Assembly (NCBI RefSeq): GCF_003955665.1
Contig: NZ_RXHU01000011.1
Location: forward strand, 1-64,000
Reading direction: 5' to 3'
Length of the DNA stretch: 64,000 bases
From: Paenibacillus whitsoniae
Lineage (GTDB): Bacteria > Bacillota > Bacilli > Paenibacillales > NBRC-103111
Part shown: piece by piece, positions 51,585-61,159 of the stretch
How the letters are laid out: every line of letters starts with the position of its first letter
How positions within the stretch are numbered: position 1 is the stretch's first letter
The notes under the pieces: model-generated
Databases searched by the model: none
What the model saw: the letters and a program-made list of their open reading frames with translations, nothing else
Told to the model about the DNA's origin: nothing
Translations under genes and position numbers: made by a program

Positions 51585-52160
51585 ATGTCAATGGAACAAG
51601 CCAATTCGATCAGCGCAGAACAGGAACTGATCCTTCAAAATGCCCGGAAACGCGTCATCGCTTCTATCGGCAAAAATATGGATTTATACGGCATCACCCA
51701 GTCGATCGGCCATCTCTACGGCATGCTTTTCTTTCAGAATAAGCCCATGACGCTCGATGAAATGGGCGAAGCCATGGAAATGAGCAAAACCAGCATGAGC
51801 ACGGGTGTGCGTACGCTGGTCGATTTGAAAATGGTCAATAAAGTGTGGGAAAAAGGGGCGCGCAAAGACCTGTATGAAGTCGAAATGGACTGGTTCCAGA
51901 CTTTTTCCGATTTCTTCTCGTTAAAATGGCGTAAAGCCTTGGAAATCAATTTGAGCGCGCTGCGCAAATCCAAGTCAGAGCTGTCCCACTTGCTCCAGCA
52001 AAACTCAGAGGATTCGCAGTTGCATGCAATTGTGCAAGTCGATTTGGCCAAAATCGACGAGGCGATCCGATATTACTTGTGGTTAGATCGGCTGATCGAT
52101 GCATTCGAGTCCGGTGACATTTTCAACTACGTGCCGAAGGATGCGCCGCCGCAGGGCTAA
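51585..52160 (+). CDS. GbsR/MarR-type regulator of osmoprotectant genes
   Basis: 191 residues from ATG 51585 with AGGG six bases upstream (a GTG two codons earlier is possible). Winged-helix domain of the GbsR family: YGITQSIGHLYGMLFFQNKPMTLDEMGEAMEMSKTSMSTGVRTLVDLKMVNKVW, then a helical C-terminal half. In Bacillus GbsR senses choline and represses choline uptake and oxidation genes, and the related OpcR controls opuB and opuC. Here the divergent target is opuA, which suggests a betaine or choline responsive circuit. Confidence 0.85.
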   Translation: MSMEQANSISAEQELILQNARKRVIASIGKNMDLYGITQSIGHLYGMLFFQNKPMTLDEMGEAMEMSKTSMSTGVRTLVDLKMVNKVWEKGARKDLYEVEMDWFQTFSDFFSLKWRKALEINLSALRKSKSELSHLLQQNSEDSQLHAIVQVDLAKIDEAIRYYLWLDRLIDAFESGDIFNYVPKDAPPQG

Positions 52161-52387
52161 GCTGCTCCTTTAGGAGCGCGGCGAAGCCGGCAGTCGCAAA
52201 CAAAATAGACCCGTGCGGGAGCTGGGCCACAACTTGCGTTGCGGCCAGACTCCAAAACGAGCCTGCATGTATAGACACAGCTAACCCGTTCCACGGGTCA
52301 TTTGTGCAATGTTATGCTGAGTAAAAGTTCGACCCATCCACTGCTGACGAGGTTAGCTGACGGGCTCGGAAAAGATGGTTCCCTACA
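52161..52387. other. Convergent intergenic region with hairpins
   Basis: GCTCCTTTAGGAGC (52164-52177) and a longer imperfect hairpin from 52222 to 52248 (CTGGGCCACAAC against GTTGCGGCCAG) lie between the convergent regulator and kinase genes. Neither has a clear T-run, so terminator function is uncertain. No gene seen. Confidence 0.4.
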
Positions 52388-54175
52388 TCACGGATTCCCC
52401 CCATAGTGGGGTTCGTCAAACCGCCGGGGAATACGAAGCGTAATTCTGGTAAAGGCCCCGAGCTCGCTCTCCACCTTGATCAAAGCCTCGCTGCCGTAAT
52501 GCAGCTCCAATCTCCGCTGAATATTATAGAGCGCGAACCCGGAGGAATTCGCATTCGACTCACGCTGCGCATCCGGTGCGTAAACCGCCATCCCCTCGCC
52601 GTTGTCCTCCACAATCAGAAACAGGGATCGTTCGGACTGCCGAACGGTGATTTTAATTTCACCGCCTTCGTTGCGATTTTTAAAGCCATGCAAAATTGCA
52701 TTTTCAACCAATGGCTGAATAATGATTTTTACCATCGTCTGCTGAACATCAACACCTTCATCCAACTCAATAAAGTAGTCGAATAAATGCTCATAGCATT
52801 CCTGCTGGATCATCAGATAGTGCTCCACATGCTGCAGCTCGTTCTTGAGCGTCGTCAGCTCCTGCCCTTTATTCAATCCGAGCTGAAACAGCTTGGACAA
52901 GGCCAGCACCATTTTCTGAACAGCCTCGGACTGGTCAAGCTGGCTTTTCCAGTAAATTGTATTGAGCGTGTTATATAAAAAATGGGGCGCGATCTGCGCC
53001 TGCAGCGCTTTCATCTCCGAAATATGCTTTTCTTTCTCGGCAACGGAAACTTCCTGAAACAAGCGATTGATTTCATCCAGCATCCGATTGAAACGAAAGC
53101 CAACCTGTGTAATCTCATCCGCATAGTCGCTTTGGAACCGCATGCTCCAATCATTATGTTCCACTTTATGCATGACATACTGAAGATTTAATAATGGTTT
53201 CATAAGAAAGCTTGTCATCAGCTTGGCAACTACAAATCCGATCAGCAAACAGGAAATAATAATCGTCAGAATGGTCCATTTCAAGCCTTCCAGCTGTGCG
53301 AAAAGCTGAGATTTGGGAAGCACGCTGAACAGCGTCCAGTCGCCGGCCACCTTCAGCCTTGTATAATTAATCATATAGCCCTGATGATCCGCTTCATACT
53401 CAAAAAAGCCGTCCTGCTGTTGAAGCGCCTGGATAAACAGAGGATTCGCCTTCAGCTTCTGCGTGAACCCGGCATCCGCATCGGGCTGAAACACGTCCAG
53501 ACCTTGCTGATTGACCAGGAAATAGCTGCCTTCACTCCAGTTTAGATTGGTAGAGACGAACCCTTTCAATTCCTCTTCTTTCAGGTTGGCCGCCACGAAG
53601 ACCTCTCGCGACACATCATTCAATATGCCTTCCGTCAAAAAGGTGATCACGCGTTTGCCGCCCTCAAAGATGGCATCTTCATGCCCTTCGACCCAAGCCT
53701 CCCGATGCTTGCCCGTCTGCGCCATGATCCGCTGATGCAGATCGGTCCCGTAGAACGAATACTGCGGTTTCACCGCCTGCGTGATCTGATAATAATTGCC
53801 CTTCGGCGTTGCGACCAGCGCAGAGACGATCATCGGCTCGATGGTCCGAAGCTGAACATACACGTCCTGCATGCTGGACAAATACGTATAATAATTGGCC
53901 TCTTGCGAGCTGCTGCTGTTAAACCCCACAGCTTTCTGATAATCGGGATTCATAATCATGGAAAAAATAGACGTGCGCACTTTCCCCAGCTTTTCATCCA
54001 GTGCTTGGGACGTCTTATTCAAGGTATCCTGACTAAGCTTATAGGCATTGGTCTCGGAAATATTCGCCGCAATGCGATAAGACAGCAAGCCCGTAGCGGC
54101 AACCGCTACGGTGACGACAAAAATGAATCCAATCCATACTCTCTGCTGAAACGAAATGCGATAAATGAATGCCAT
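52388..54175 (-). CDS. YesM-type sensor histidine kinase of the polysaccharide locus
   Basis: 595 residues: membrane segment (WIGFIFVVTVAVAATGLLSY), extracellular Cache-type sensor, second membrane segment (LTIIISCLLIGFVVAKLM), HAMP, His-kinase domain with acceptor His in AQIAPHFLYNTLNTIYW, and HATPase motifs LVENAILHGF, EDNGEGM and SGFALYNIQRRL. Last gene of the polysaccharide cluster; its partner is probably the AraC-type regulator at the right edge, although nine kilobases separate them. The acceptor motif has Ala where the first YesM has Asn. Confidence 0.9.
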   Translation of the reverse strand: MAFIYRISFQQRVWIGFIFVVTVAVAATGLLSYRIAANISETNAYKLSQDTLNKTSQALDEKLGKVRTSIFSMIMNPDYQKAVGFNSSSSQEANYYTYLSSMQDVYVQLRTIEPMIVSALVATPKGNYYQITQAVKPQYSFYGTDLHQRIMAQTGKHREAWVEGHEDAIFEGGKRVITFLTEGILNDVSREVFVAANLKEEELKGFVSTNLNWSEGSYFLVNQQGLDVFQPDADAGFTQKLKANPLFIQALQQQDGFFEYEADHQGYMINYTRLKVAGDWTLFSVLPKSQLFAQLEGLKWTILTIIISCLLIGFVVAKLMTSFLMKPLLNLQYVMHKVEHNDWSMRFQSDYADEITQVGFRFNRMLDEINRLFQEVSVAEKEKHISEMKALQAQIAPHFLYNTLNTIYWKSQLDQSEAVQKMVLALSKLFQLGLNKGQELTTLKNELQHVEHYLMIQQECYEHLFDYFIELDEGVDVQQTMVKIIIQPLVENAILHGFKNRNEGGEIKITVRQSERSLFLIVEDNGEGMAVYAPDAQRESNANSSGFALYNIQRRLELHYGSEALIKVESELGAFTRITLRIPRRFDEPHYGGNP

Positions 54176-54240
54176 TTCTGCCCCCGATCTTTCCGCGTCT
54201 TAAGCTTATTGTAACGAATCTTCCCGCTCGCAGCCAGACC

Positions 54241-55074
54241 CTATCCCTTCAAACCGCCGACGTTCATCTGCATAAAGGTTTTATTCGCCAGCACATAGAT
54301 GATGAGCATGGGGATCATTGAAATGCATGCCCCGGCTAGCATCAGATGACTTTGCATCGCTCCCGCTACCCCATAGCGCAGATTCACGAGGCCAACCGTT
54401 AAAGGCTGGAGCTTCGGCTGCGACATCGTAAACACCAGCGGAACAAGATACGAGTTCCATCCGCTGCGGAAGGAAAATAAACCGACGATTCCGATCGCAG
54501 GGAGGGTAAGCGGAAGAATAATTTTGCGATAAATGTGGGCAAAGCTTGCCCCGTCGATCATCGCCGCTTCATCCAGATCTTTGGAGATGCTTCGGATAAA
54601 CGCATACATAATAAAGAAAGAGCTGCCGCCAGCACCGGTCATCATAATAATCATCCCGACAATCGACTTATGCAAATGTAAGGAAACCATGAGCTCGAAC
54701 TGCGGTTTGAGCGTCAAGGCCCCGAGCGAAATAAACATCATCGAGGTGTAGATGCCGAGCATCAGCTTCTTGCCGGGAAATTCTTTCCGGGCAAACGCGT
54801 ACGCCGCAAGCGAGACGACGATCAGCGTCGTCACCGTGCCCCCTAAGCTGTAAATCAAGCTATTCACGACATAGGTAGAAAATTTGGCCTGCACCCACGT
54901 GGCCGCATAATTGTTGAACTGCCAGCTGGAAGGAAGAAACGACGTTCCGGCATTCAGCTCTTGATTGCTTTTCAATGAGCCAAGCACGGCCATGACGACC
55001 GGGAATAAAATCAGCACGGCGATGATGAGCAAGAACAGCCACATGGCCGTTTTAGATAGCATACGAGGAAACAT
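54241..55074 (-). CDS. CUT1 ABC transporter permease, MalG type, polysaccharide locus
   Basis: 277 residues, six membrane segments, EAA loop DEAAMIDGASFAHIYRKIILPLTLPAIGIVGLFSF. Partner of the MalF-type gene 29 bp upstream. Likely imports unsaturated oligosaccharides released by the PL8 lyase; the ATPase must come from elsewhere. Confidence 0.92.
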   Translation of the reverse strand: MFPRMLSKTAMWLFLLIIAVLILFPVVMAVLGSLKSNQELNAGTSFLPSSWQFNNYAATWVQAKFSTYVVNSLIYSLGGTVTTLIVVSLAAYAFARKEFPGKKLMLGIYTSMMFISLGALTLKPQFELMVSLHLHKSIVGMIIMMTGAGGSSFFIMYAFIRSISKDLDEAAMIDGASFAHIYRKIILPLTLPAIGIVGLFSFRSGWNSYLVPLVFTMSQPKLQPLTVGLVNLRYGVAGAMQSHLMLAGACISMIPMLIIYVLANKTFMQMNVGGLKG

Positions 55075-55103
55075 CCGGATCCACTCCGCTCTATCACGAA
55101 AAT

Positions 55104-55997
55104 TTAGTAGATGTTATTGATTTTTCTGGATACCCAGAGATACAGTCCCGTAATCGCGCCAACGACAAGCGCCAGCACAAAGGCAACAGCCGAACCGTAG
55201 CCGATCTCTTGGGTCATGGATTCACCGGTGGAGACTGGGAACAGCAGCTTGAACAAATACAAGTACATGACTTCCGTTTTCCCCGCTGGACCGCCGCCGG
55301 TCAGTACCATAATAGACTCATAGCTCTCTAAAGCGCTGATAATGGCGATCATCATGATGATATTCAGCACGGGGCCGAGCATTGGTATTGTAATGTAGAC
55401 CAGTTTATGGTAGCTATTCGCGCCATCGATCGAAGCGCTCTCGTACACATCCTTGGGAATGCCCTGCAAACCGGCGATAAATAACAGCATATAATTGCCG
55501 AGCCCGCCCCAGAAGGCGATCAGGATGGTCGTGAACATAGCATGCTCCGTACCGAGCCATTCTACGGACGGCAGCCCAACCGATTTTAAAATTTGATTCA
55601 GCAGCCCGTTGTACGTATTGAAAATGATGTAGAACACCGTTGACATGACGGCGGTACTTAAGATCGTGGGCATGAAATAGATGCCCCGCAAAACATTTCT
55701 CCCTTGCAGCTTGCTATTCAGAATGACCGCCAACAGCAAGGCAATCGGGAGAGTAATCGCGACCTTGCCCGCCCCATAGATCAATGTATTTGTAACGGCA
55801 TGCCATAGCTGTTCGTCATGGAGGAGTCTCTGAAAATTTTGAATGCCGATGAACTTAGCTGCGCCATATCCCTTATAATCGTAAAACATATACCGTAACG
55901 CCCACAGGATCGGATAAATGCCGAGTGCGGCCATTAAGGTCGCACTCGGAAAAATAAACGTATAGGCCTCTGTGTAGCTTCTCCATCTTCTTATCAC
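55104..55997 (-). CDS. CUT1 ABC transporter permease, MalF type, polysaccharide locus
   Basis: 297 residues, six membrane segments, LIMYD-type N-terminal loop (LRYMFYDYKGYGAAKFIGIQNFQRLL) and EAA loop YESASIDGANSYHKLVYITIPMLGPVLNIIMM. It sits 44 bp behind the binding protein gene and ahead of the MalG-type partner. Confidence 0.92.
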   Translation of the reverse strand: MIRRWRSYTEAYTFIFPSATLMAALGIYPILWALRYMFYDYKGYGAAKFIGIQNFQRLLHDEQLWHAVTNTLIYGAGKVAITLPIALLLAVILNSKLQGRNVLRGIYFMPTILSTAVMSTVFYIIFNTYNGLLNQILKSVGLPSVEWLGTEHAMFTTILIAFWGGLGNYMLLFIAGLQGIPKDVYESASIDGANSYHKLVYITIPMLGPVLNIIMMIAIISALESYESIMVLTGGGPAGKTEVMYLYLFKLLFPVSTGESMTQEIGYGSAVAFVLALVVGAITGLYLWVSRKINNIY

Positions 55998-56041
55998 AGA
56001 AAGTCGCCTCCACCAGCGGCAAGCATCGCCGCATTTCTGAC

Positions 56042-57418
56042 TTATTTGCCTTGCAAGGAACGCGGGTCAAAATTCGGATCCGCCGGGACGGATTTAATGG
56101 AACCGTCTTTGACGCCTTTATCATAAGCATCATTGTAACGCTGGTTAAGCCCTTTGATGATCTGATCCAGATCGCCGCCTACAAGGATGTAGGCATTGAA
56201 ATCTTCCGCCCATGTTTTACCTTGCGGCTTCACGCCTCTTGGCGGCAGCGGCCACGCTGCATCGTATTTGGTTGGCAGGAAGTTTTTAATCCCCGGAATT
56301 GTCGGCACCTTCGCCCCTTCGAGCACATGCTTATTCGTCGCCAAACCAAAGCCGTTCTCATGATACCCGCGCAGGATGTCATCCCCGTACATGTACTGGA
56401 CGAATTTCCAGGCTTCCGCTTTATGCTTGGATTTGCTGCTGATAGACAACCAGGTGCCGCCGTTGAAGTTGATAGCGCCTTTCGGGTCACCGCCGTCTAC
56501 CGTTGGGATTTGAACCGCATCCCATTTAATTTTTGGCGGGAACTGATCCTTGTACACGCCAGGCTCAACCGAGTAGGACATGTACATGCCGATCTTGCCT
56601 TCCGCAAATTGCGCGCGCATAGGGTCCATATCAAGCGCTTCGGCACCCGGCAATGTGCTGCCGTCCGCTTTCATTTGCCGCAGAGCTTCAACTTCCGGCT
56701 TCCAGCCGGAGAAATCATATTTGCCGGTTTTGAAATCGAAACCGCTGGAATGTATGCCGTTCAGCTCGACCATTTGCTGCAGGGAGCGCGTCAGTGCGCT
56801 GGACGGATTTTTGTAAGGAAGCGCCCAGCCGTAGATGCCGTCTTTCTTGCCGATCTCGGTAATTTTCTTCGCTGCGGCTACCATCTCGTCGAACGTTTTG
56901 GGCGGCTTCAGGCCGGCTTTCTCAAACATATCTACGTTGTACACCAGGCGCACCGTCGAGCCTACATTCGGAAGCGAGATAATATTGCCGTCGAATTGAT
57001 TGACGCCTTCGTTAAACGTAAATTTCTTTTTCAAATCGTCCGTCAAATACGTGTTCAACGGTTCGAAGTAGCCCTTTGTATAGTTGTCCAACGCGCCGTT
57101 CGGCACAAACACATCCGGCGCCTGATCGCTCGCAAAAGCTAAATCCACCGATTGCGGATAATTCTCCGCCATCATGGTCATTTCCACTTCAATCGCGTCT
57201 TTATTCGCTTGATTAAATGCTTCGATTTTGGATTTAATATAATCGGCATCGTGACGTTGATAGGTCCAATACGTTAATTTCACCTTGTCCTTCTTGGCTG
57301 CCGCTGTTGCCGAAGACTTGCTTGTGCTCCCCTGATCGGTTTCCGTACCGCATCCAGCTATTAATCCGGCCATGATAACGACGCCCATCCCTACGGTTAA
57401 AGCTTTTTTCATTTTCAT
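56042..57418 (-). CDS. Substrate-binding lipoprotein, polysaccharide locus
   Basis: 458 residues from the ATG of MKMKKALTVGMGVVIMAG, seven bases behind GGAGG; the frame can start nine codons earlier without a ribosome site. Lipobox IAGCG. Family 1 binding protein: KLTYWTYQRHDADYIKSKIEAFNQAN, FVPNGALDNYTKGYFEPL, GKIGMYMSYSVEPGVYKDQFPPKIKW. Not a close relative of the two paralogues at 38947 and 42220. Delivers the sugar to the permeases at 54241-55997. Confidence 0.9.
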   Translation of the reverse strand: MKMKKALTVGMGVVIMAGLIAGCGTETDQGSTSKSSATAAAKKDKVKLTYWTYQRHDADYIKSKIEAFNQANKDAIEVEMTMMAENYPQSVDLAFASDQAPDVFVPNGALDNYTKGYFEPLNTYLTDDLKKKFTFNEGVNQFDGNIISLPNVGSTVRLVYNVDMFEKAGLKPPKTFDEMVAAAKKITEIGKKDGIYGWALPYKNPSSALTRSLQQMVELNGIHSSGFDFKTGKYDFSGWKPEVEALRQMKADGSTLPGAEALDMDPMRAQFAEGKIGMYMSYSVEPGVYKDQFPPKIKWDAVQIPTVDGGDPKGAINFNGGTWLSISSKSKHKAEAWKFVQYMYGDDILRGYHENGFGLATNKHVLEGAKVPTIPGIKNFLPTKYDAAWPLPPRGVKPQGKTWAEDFNAYILVGGDLDQIIKGLNQRYNDAYDKGVKDGSIKSVPADPNFDPRSLQGK

Positions 57419-57570
57419 CCATGATCCTCCCTTTTTCTCTTGCATCTTTTAAACTTGGCTTAACCTTGACTACACCTTCATCTTAACGGGTTTGCCCTAA
57501 CAATACAGTGTGGAGAAACTACTGTTCAGGGCGGAAATCCATTTTATCTGACATACTCCCCATTATGCTG

Positions 57571-57606
57571 AAAAGAGCTGATGCCGGTTACTCCGGTCAT
57601 CAGCTC
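57571..57606 (-). terminator. Terminator of the PL8 lyase gene
   Basis: GAGCTGATG-CCGG and its complement CCGG-TCATCAGCTC form a long stem; the minus-strand reading continues with TCTTTTC. It lies 15 bp behind the lyase stop. Confidence 0.8.
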
Positions 57607-57620
57607 AGCTCTTCTTCCTG

Positions 57621-60600
57621 CTATGGCTGAAGAATCAGAACGGGACGTAAAGACACGTCTGATTTCTCACGCGAACCATACGTAATATCACCCGCAGAAC
57701 CGCTATCGGTCGGCGATGAAATGCGCAGTGAGATCAGATGATCCCCGGTTAACGCCGCCTGAATCTGGCTGGTGACATCAATTTCAATCGGAACACCCGC
57801 CGTCATCCCGCTCCAAGACCCAAGCAGCGTGCCGCCCGTCGGTCTATTATTCCATGTCAATGCGGACTCGCTCCAACTGTCATCGGTGAGGAGCTCCGCC
57901 TGATTGGTTGTCGCGAATGAGCCTACACTGGTGGGAACCAGTCTCACTTTGGCACTTGAGAATGTGCCTGTAACGGCCGATAGATCAAATTTAACATAGG
58001 TTTCGCGCAAGAAGCCAGAGGTACTGTTCTTCGTCACAAGTCCCGTTGCTGTGCCATAGTTGTCTCCCGCATAGGTGCCGTTGCGCACGTAGCTGTCAGC
58101 CGACGCTGTTAGGGTAATCGGCTGTGTGATGATAAGCGCCGGACGCTTTGCCGAATCTGTTTGCTCCTTCGTGCCATAAAAAGCAAATCCTTGGGAACCG
58201 GGATTTGTCGGCGCATAAATGCGCAGCGAAAGCTTTTTATCGCCAGTGCCAGCCAGCGCACTCTGCACCTGCGACGTCACATCCAGCTCAACAGGTGTAC
58301 CGAGAACCGGCGTCCATGTTCCAAGCACAGTGCTGGAGGCCGGCTTGTTATTCCAGGTAAGCAGCGATTCCGTCCAGGTCGTGTCGCTCACAAGTGCCGC
58401 TTCATTTGTAATCCCGGCCATGCCGACATTCACCGGGACAAGTCTGATCTTTGCGCTTGCTACAGGGCCGGAGACGGCCGTGAAGTCGAATTGCAAGAAG
58501 CCCTCTCTAGCGTAAGAGGCCGTATCATTCTTCACTTCGAGCTGCACGCTCGATCCATAGTTATTGGTCGCGTAGGTGCCATTTCGCACAAATGCATCCG
58601 CATACGAAGGAATCGTCACCTGCGGCGGAGACGAAGGCGGCGTGCCTAAGGTCAGCTTCACATGCCGGGTTTGCCCTTTTGCACCGCCTACTTGCACGGA
58701 CAGCTTGATCGTTGGACTCAGCTGAACTACTGTCACGCCTGGTTCCGCAGCTACGACAGCCGATGCGCTTTTATACAGTTCAAGTTCGATCGTCCCCGTA
58801 TTCGCTTGGGTCGGATCCGATACGCCGAGCTCGATGTCCCCGCCGCTTTCTACCGTCATAACCGAAGCCTTCTTGTTGCTGGTCAGGAACGGGGCTCCCC
58901 CAACGGCTACGGTATTAACCGCATCCGTCCAGAAATTGGCGCCAATTGCGCCAAGGGTTGTTTCTTGCACTGCTTGCACATCCGTTGAATTGACCAAAAC
59001 GGAAAAATTGGGATTAGCCGCATAGCTCGCCACTTGCGCGCTGGTCCGATTCGGCAGCAGCGCATAAGCATACTGACCATTGGTCGGATTCACGCCATGG
59101 TCCTGCCACAGCGTTAAGAAATTTTTGGTCAGCACGGTCGTATCTAACGTTTTGGCATACGTATTGACGCTCGCCCAACTTCCCGTCCTCGCTTCCCGAA
59201 GCCCTTTCACCGTCGTGCCTCCCGGAAAATAATAGCCGATGTCCGAGCCTGCCGACGAACCGGCCAAATGCATCCAATTCACGCCGGTCATCGTCTCGGA
59301 CCATCCGAGCGCCGTAGACTTGACCGTTCCGTTGACAGTAAGCCCATTGCTGCCAACATCGTTGATTTTCCGATTCTCCACGATCGTTTCAATCGTGCGA
59401 TTATCCGTGCTCGTTATGCCTGCGCCTAACGCTACAATCTCATCGTCAAACATAAACCATGATTTCCTGGCCGCCAGCGTGCTGCTCCACGCATCCAACT
59501 CCATCCCCGAAACCCCGTATTGCCCGGCAACGTCAGCTCCGCCTACCCAGTTCTTGGCGCTTTTGTAGTTGCTGCCCGAGCCGTCCGCCCGTGTGCGAAC
59601 GTCAACCGTCGTCCCCGGCAGCCGGTATTTATCGACGAGCGCCCAATATTCATCGCTGTACTGCGCCAAATCGTTATTATACAAGTAGGTCATGCCCTCG
59701 CCGGTATACCAGCCCTTCAAATTCTCCTCGTTGATAGACTCGTAATTGTAGATACGGCTCGACGACATGCTCAGGGCAAAAGCAAAGCCCGGACGAAGCT
59801 GAACCGCCCTATCCATCGACGGATACTGTTTGTACTTCATCAATTCCCCTCTCGCTGTGATCGACGTATCACCCATGATCTGCTTCGCAAGCCCCAGATG
59901 ATAAAGCGTCGCATTCGCATTAAAATCGTAGTACGTATCCTCCTGCAGCCAGGATTTCGCCATGCTTCTCAACCTCGCTGCATCCACTGCAGGAGCAAAT
60001 TGCGCCATTTGAAGAATGGGAGCAATGACTTTCGCTCCTAACGCATGATCCTGCGAAGCTCTGCGGGATATTTCTCTGCCCCGAGACATATCCATCATAG
60101 CGCCCTTATACAGGAGAGGCTCAAACGACTCGTAGATCCAGGTATACAGATTTTGCGCAGCCGGTGCCGTTACCGCCCAAGTCGATCCGTTCAACAAGTA
60201 CATAAAAGGAACGATCGTCTCCAACAACGACTTGCCATAACCGCCTGTATACGGATGCGCTGTATGTTGAATGAAGGACCCGTCTGCGTAAAACCCGTCG
60301 CCCGAGGTGACATAGGCAAATACGTCCGTCAAAGCATCGCGCGCGGAAGTCAGCTTGGCGCTGTCTTTCACAATCATTCCGCGGATGCCGACGGCTGTCG
60401 CTTTCCATACCCGGTTCGCACCCGTTGCCGTACTGCCGTTGGTTATCGTCGCATTGGGAGCGAATTGATTCACCGCATTCATATAATTTGTTCGCTGTGC
60501 AGCCGTCAATTCGTTATACAAAACAACTGTAGTATTGTTCAACGTCAAGGGAACATTGATTTCCCAATCAAACCAATTGCCGACTTTGGCGGAGGACGGA

Positions 60601-61049
60601 TTGTACTTGTTCGTGTACATCCAATCCAGGGCGCTTTGAAGATCACTTAACAGCGCCGGGTTCTGATAAGTCGCGGAACCGTGTCTCGCATACCCAACGG
60701 CCAGGGTGTATAACCGACTGTACGTAATCGCCATGTAACTGGATTTCGTCAAACTATCGACCGATGCATCATCCAAATCACTCCATAAATACGTGCGTCC
60801 GCTCGATTTGTTCATACTGTCCCATGTCGTTTGTACGAGAGCCGATTGATCAGTCAGGATCGCACTGACATCCGTATCCGTCTCGCTGTAGTCTCCTCCA
60901 AGCAAATAGGACCGCCACTTCTCTCTTAGTCCGTCATACTCATCGGCCGCATAGGCTTTCCCATTCGGCACAATCGAGGTGATGACGAGGCTCACAAACA
61001 AGACACAGCTTAGCATGGCTTTGAGCATCGTACTGCGCTGTACATTCAT
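57621..61049 (-). CDS. Secreted polysaccharide lyase family 8 with two DNRLRE/CBM96-like domains
   Basis: 1142 residues from the ATG of MNVQRSTMLKAML, eight bases behind AAGGAGG; an open extension of 31 codons has no ribosome site. Signal peptide ends at KAYAA. PL8 catalytic residues are visible: Asn in GNWFDWEINVP (about 158), His and Tyr in FIQHTAHPYTGGYG (about 262 and 271, nine apart), and Arg in MSRGREISRRA. The alpha-toroid is followed by beta domains and two similar C-terminal DNRLRE modules (TIPSYADAFVRNGTYATNNYG and LTASADSYVRNGTYAGDNYG, each with LTWNN). PL8 covers hyaluronate, chondroitin, xanthan and alginate lyases; which substrate applies cannot be read here. Confidence 0.92.
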   Translation of the reverse strand: MNVQRSTMLKAMLSCVLFVSLVITSIVPNGKAYAADEYDGLREKWRSYLLGGDYSETDTDVSAILTDQSALVQTTWDSMNKSSGRTYLWSDLDDASVDSLTKSSYMAITYSRLYTLAVGYARHGSATYQNPALLSDLQSALDWMYTNKYNPSSAKVGNWFDWEINVPLTLNNTTVVLYNELTAAQRTNYMNAVNQFAPNATITNGSTATGANRVWKATAVGIRGMIVKDSAKLTSARDALTDVFAYVTSGDGFYADGSFIQHTAHPYTGGYGKSLLETIVPFMYLLNGSTWAVTAPAAQNLYTWIYESFEPLLYKGAMMDMSRGREISRRASQDHALGAKVIAPILQMAQFAPAVDAARLRSMAKSWLQEDTYYDFNANATLYHLGLAKQIMGDTSITARGELMKYKQYPSMDRAVQLRPGFAFALSMSSSRIYNYESINEENLKGWYTGEGMTYLYNNDLAQYSDEYWALVDKYRLPGTTVDVRTRADGSGSNYKSAKNWVGGADVAGQYGVSGMELDAWSSTLAARKSWFMFDDEIVALGAGITSTDNRTIETIVENRKINDVGSNGLTVNGTVKSTALGWSETMTGVNWMHLAGSSAGSDIGYYFPGGTTVKGLREARTGSWASVNTYAKTLDTTVLTKNFLTLWQDHGVNPTNGQYAYALLPNRTSAQVASYAANPNFSVLVNSTDVQAVQETTLGAIGANFWTDAVNTVAVGGAPFLTSNKKASVMTVESGGDIELGVSDPTQANTGTIELELYKSASAVVAAEPGVTVVQLSPTIKLSVQVGGAKGQTRHVKLTLGTPPSSPPQVTIPSYADAFVRNGTYATNNYGSSVQLEVKNDTASYAREGFLQFDFTAVSGPVASAKIRLVPVNVGMAGITNEAALVSDTTWTESLLTWNNKPASSTVLGTWTPVLGTPVELDVTSQVQSALAGTGDKKLSLRIYAPTNPGSQGFAFYGTKEQTDSAKRPALIITQPITLTASADSYVRNGTYAGDNYGTATGLVTKNSTSGFLRETYVKFDLSAVTGTFSSAKVRLVPTSVGSFATTNQAELLTDDSWSESALTWNNRPTGGTLLGSWSGMTAGVPIEIDVTSQIQAALTGDHLISLRISSPTDSGSAGDITYGSREKSDVSLRPVLILQP

Positions 61050-61081
61050 GACTTTTTCCTCCTTAGGGATATATGGAAAAC

Positions 61082-61095
61082 AGAAAACGTTTTCA
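61082..61095. promoter_or_regulatory. cre site (CcpA) before the PL8 lyase gene
   Basis: Minus strand TGAAAACGTTTTCT is a perfect match to the CcpA consensus TGWAARCGYTWNCW and is almost palindromic. It sits 33 bp upstream of the PL8 start codon. Confidence 0.8.
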
Positions 61096-61159
61096 CCATC
61101 AGCATACATAAAATCCGGCCGAAAGAAAGGAGGAAAAACCACGATTCACATACGTAAAA

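Noticed and set aside
56051..57142. Plus-strand open frame of 363 codons opposite the third binding protein
   Set aside because: Antisense shadow of a clear lipoprotein gene; no start signal and no domain.
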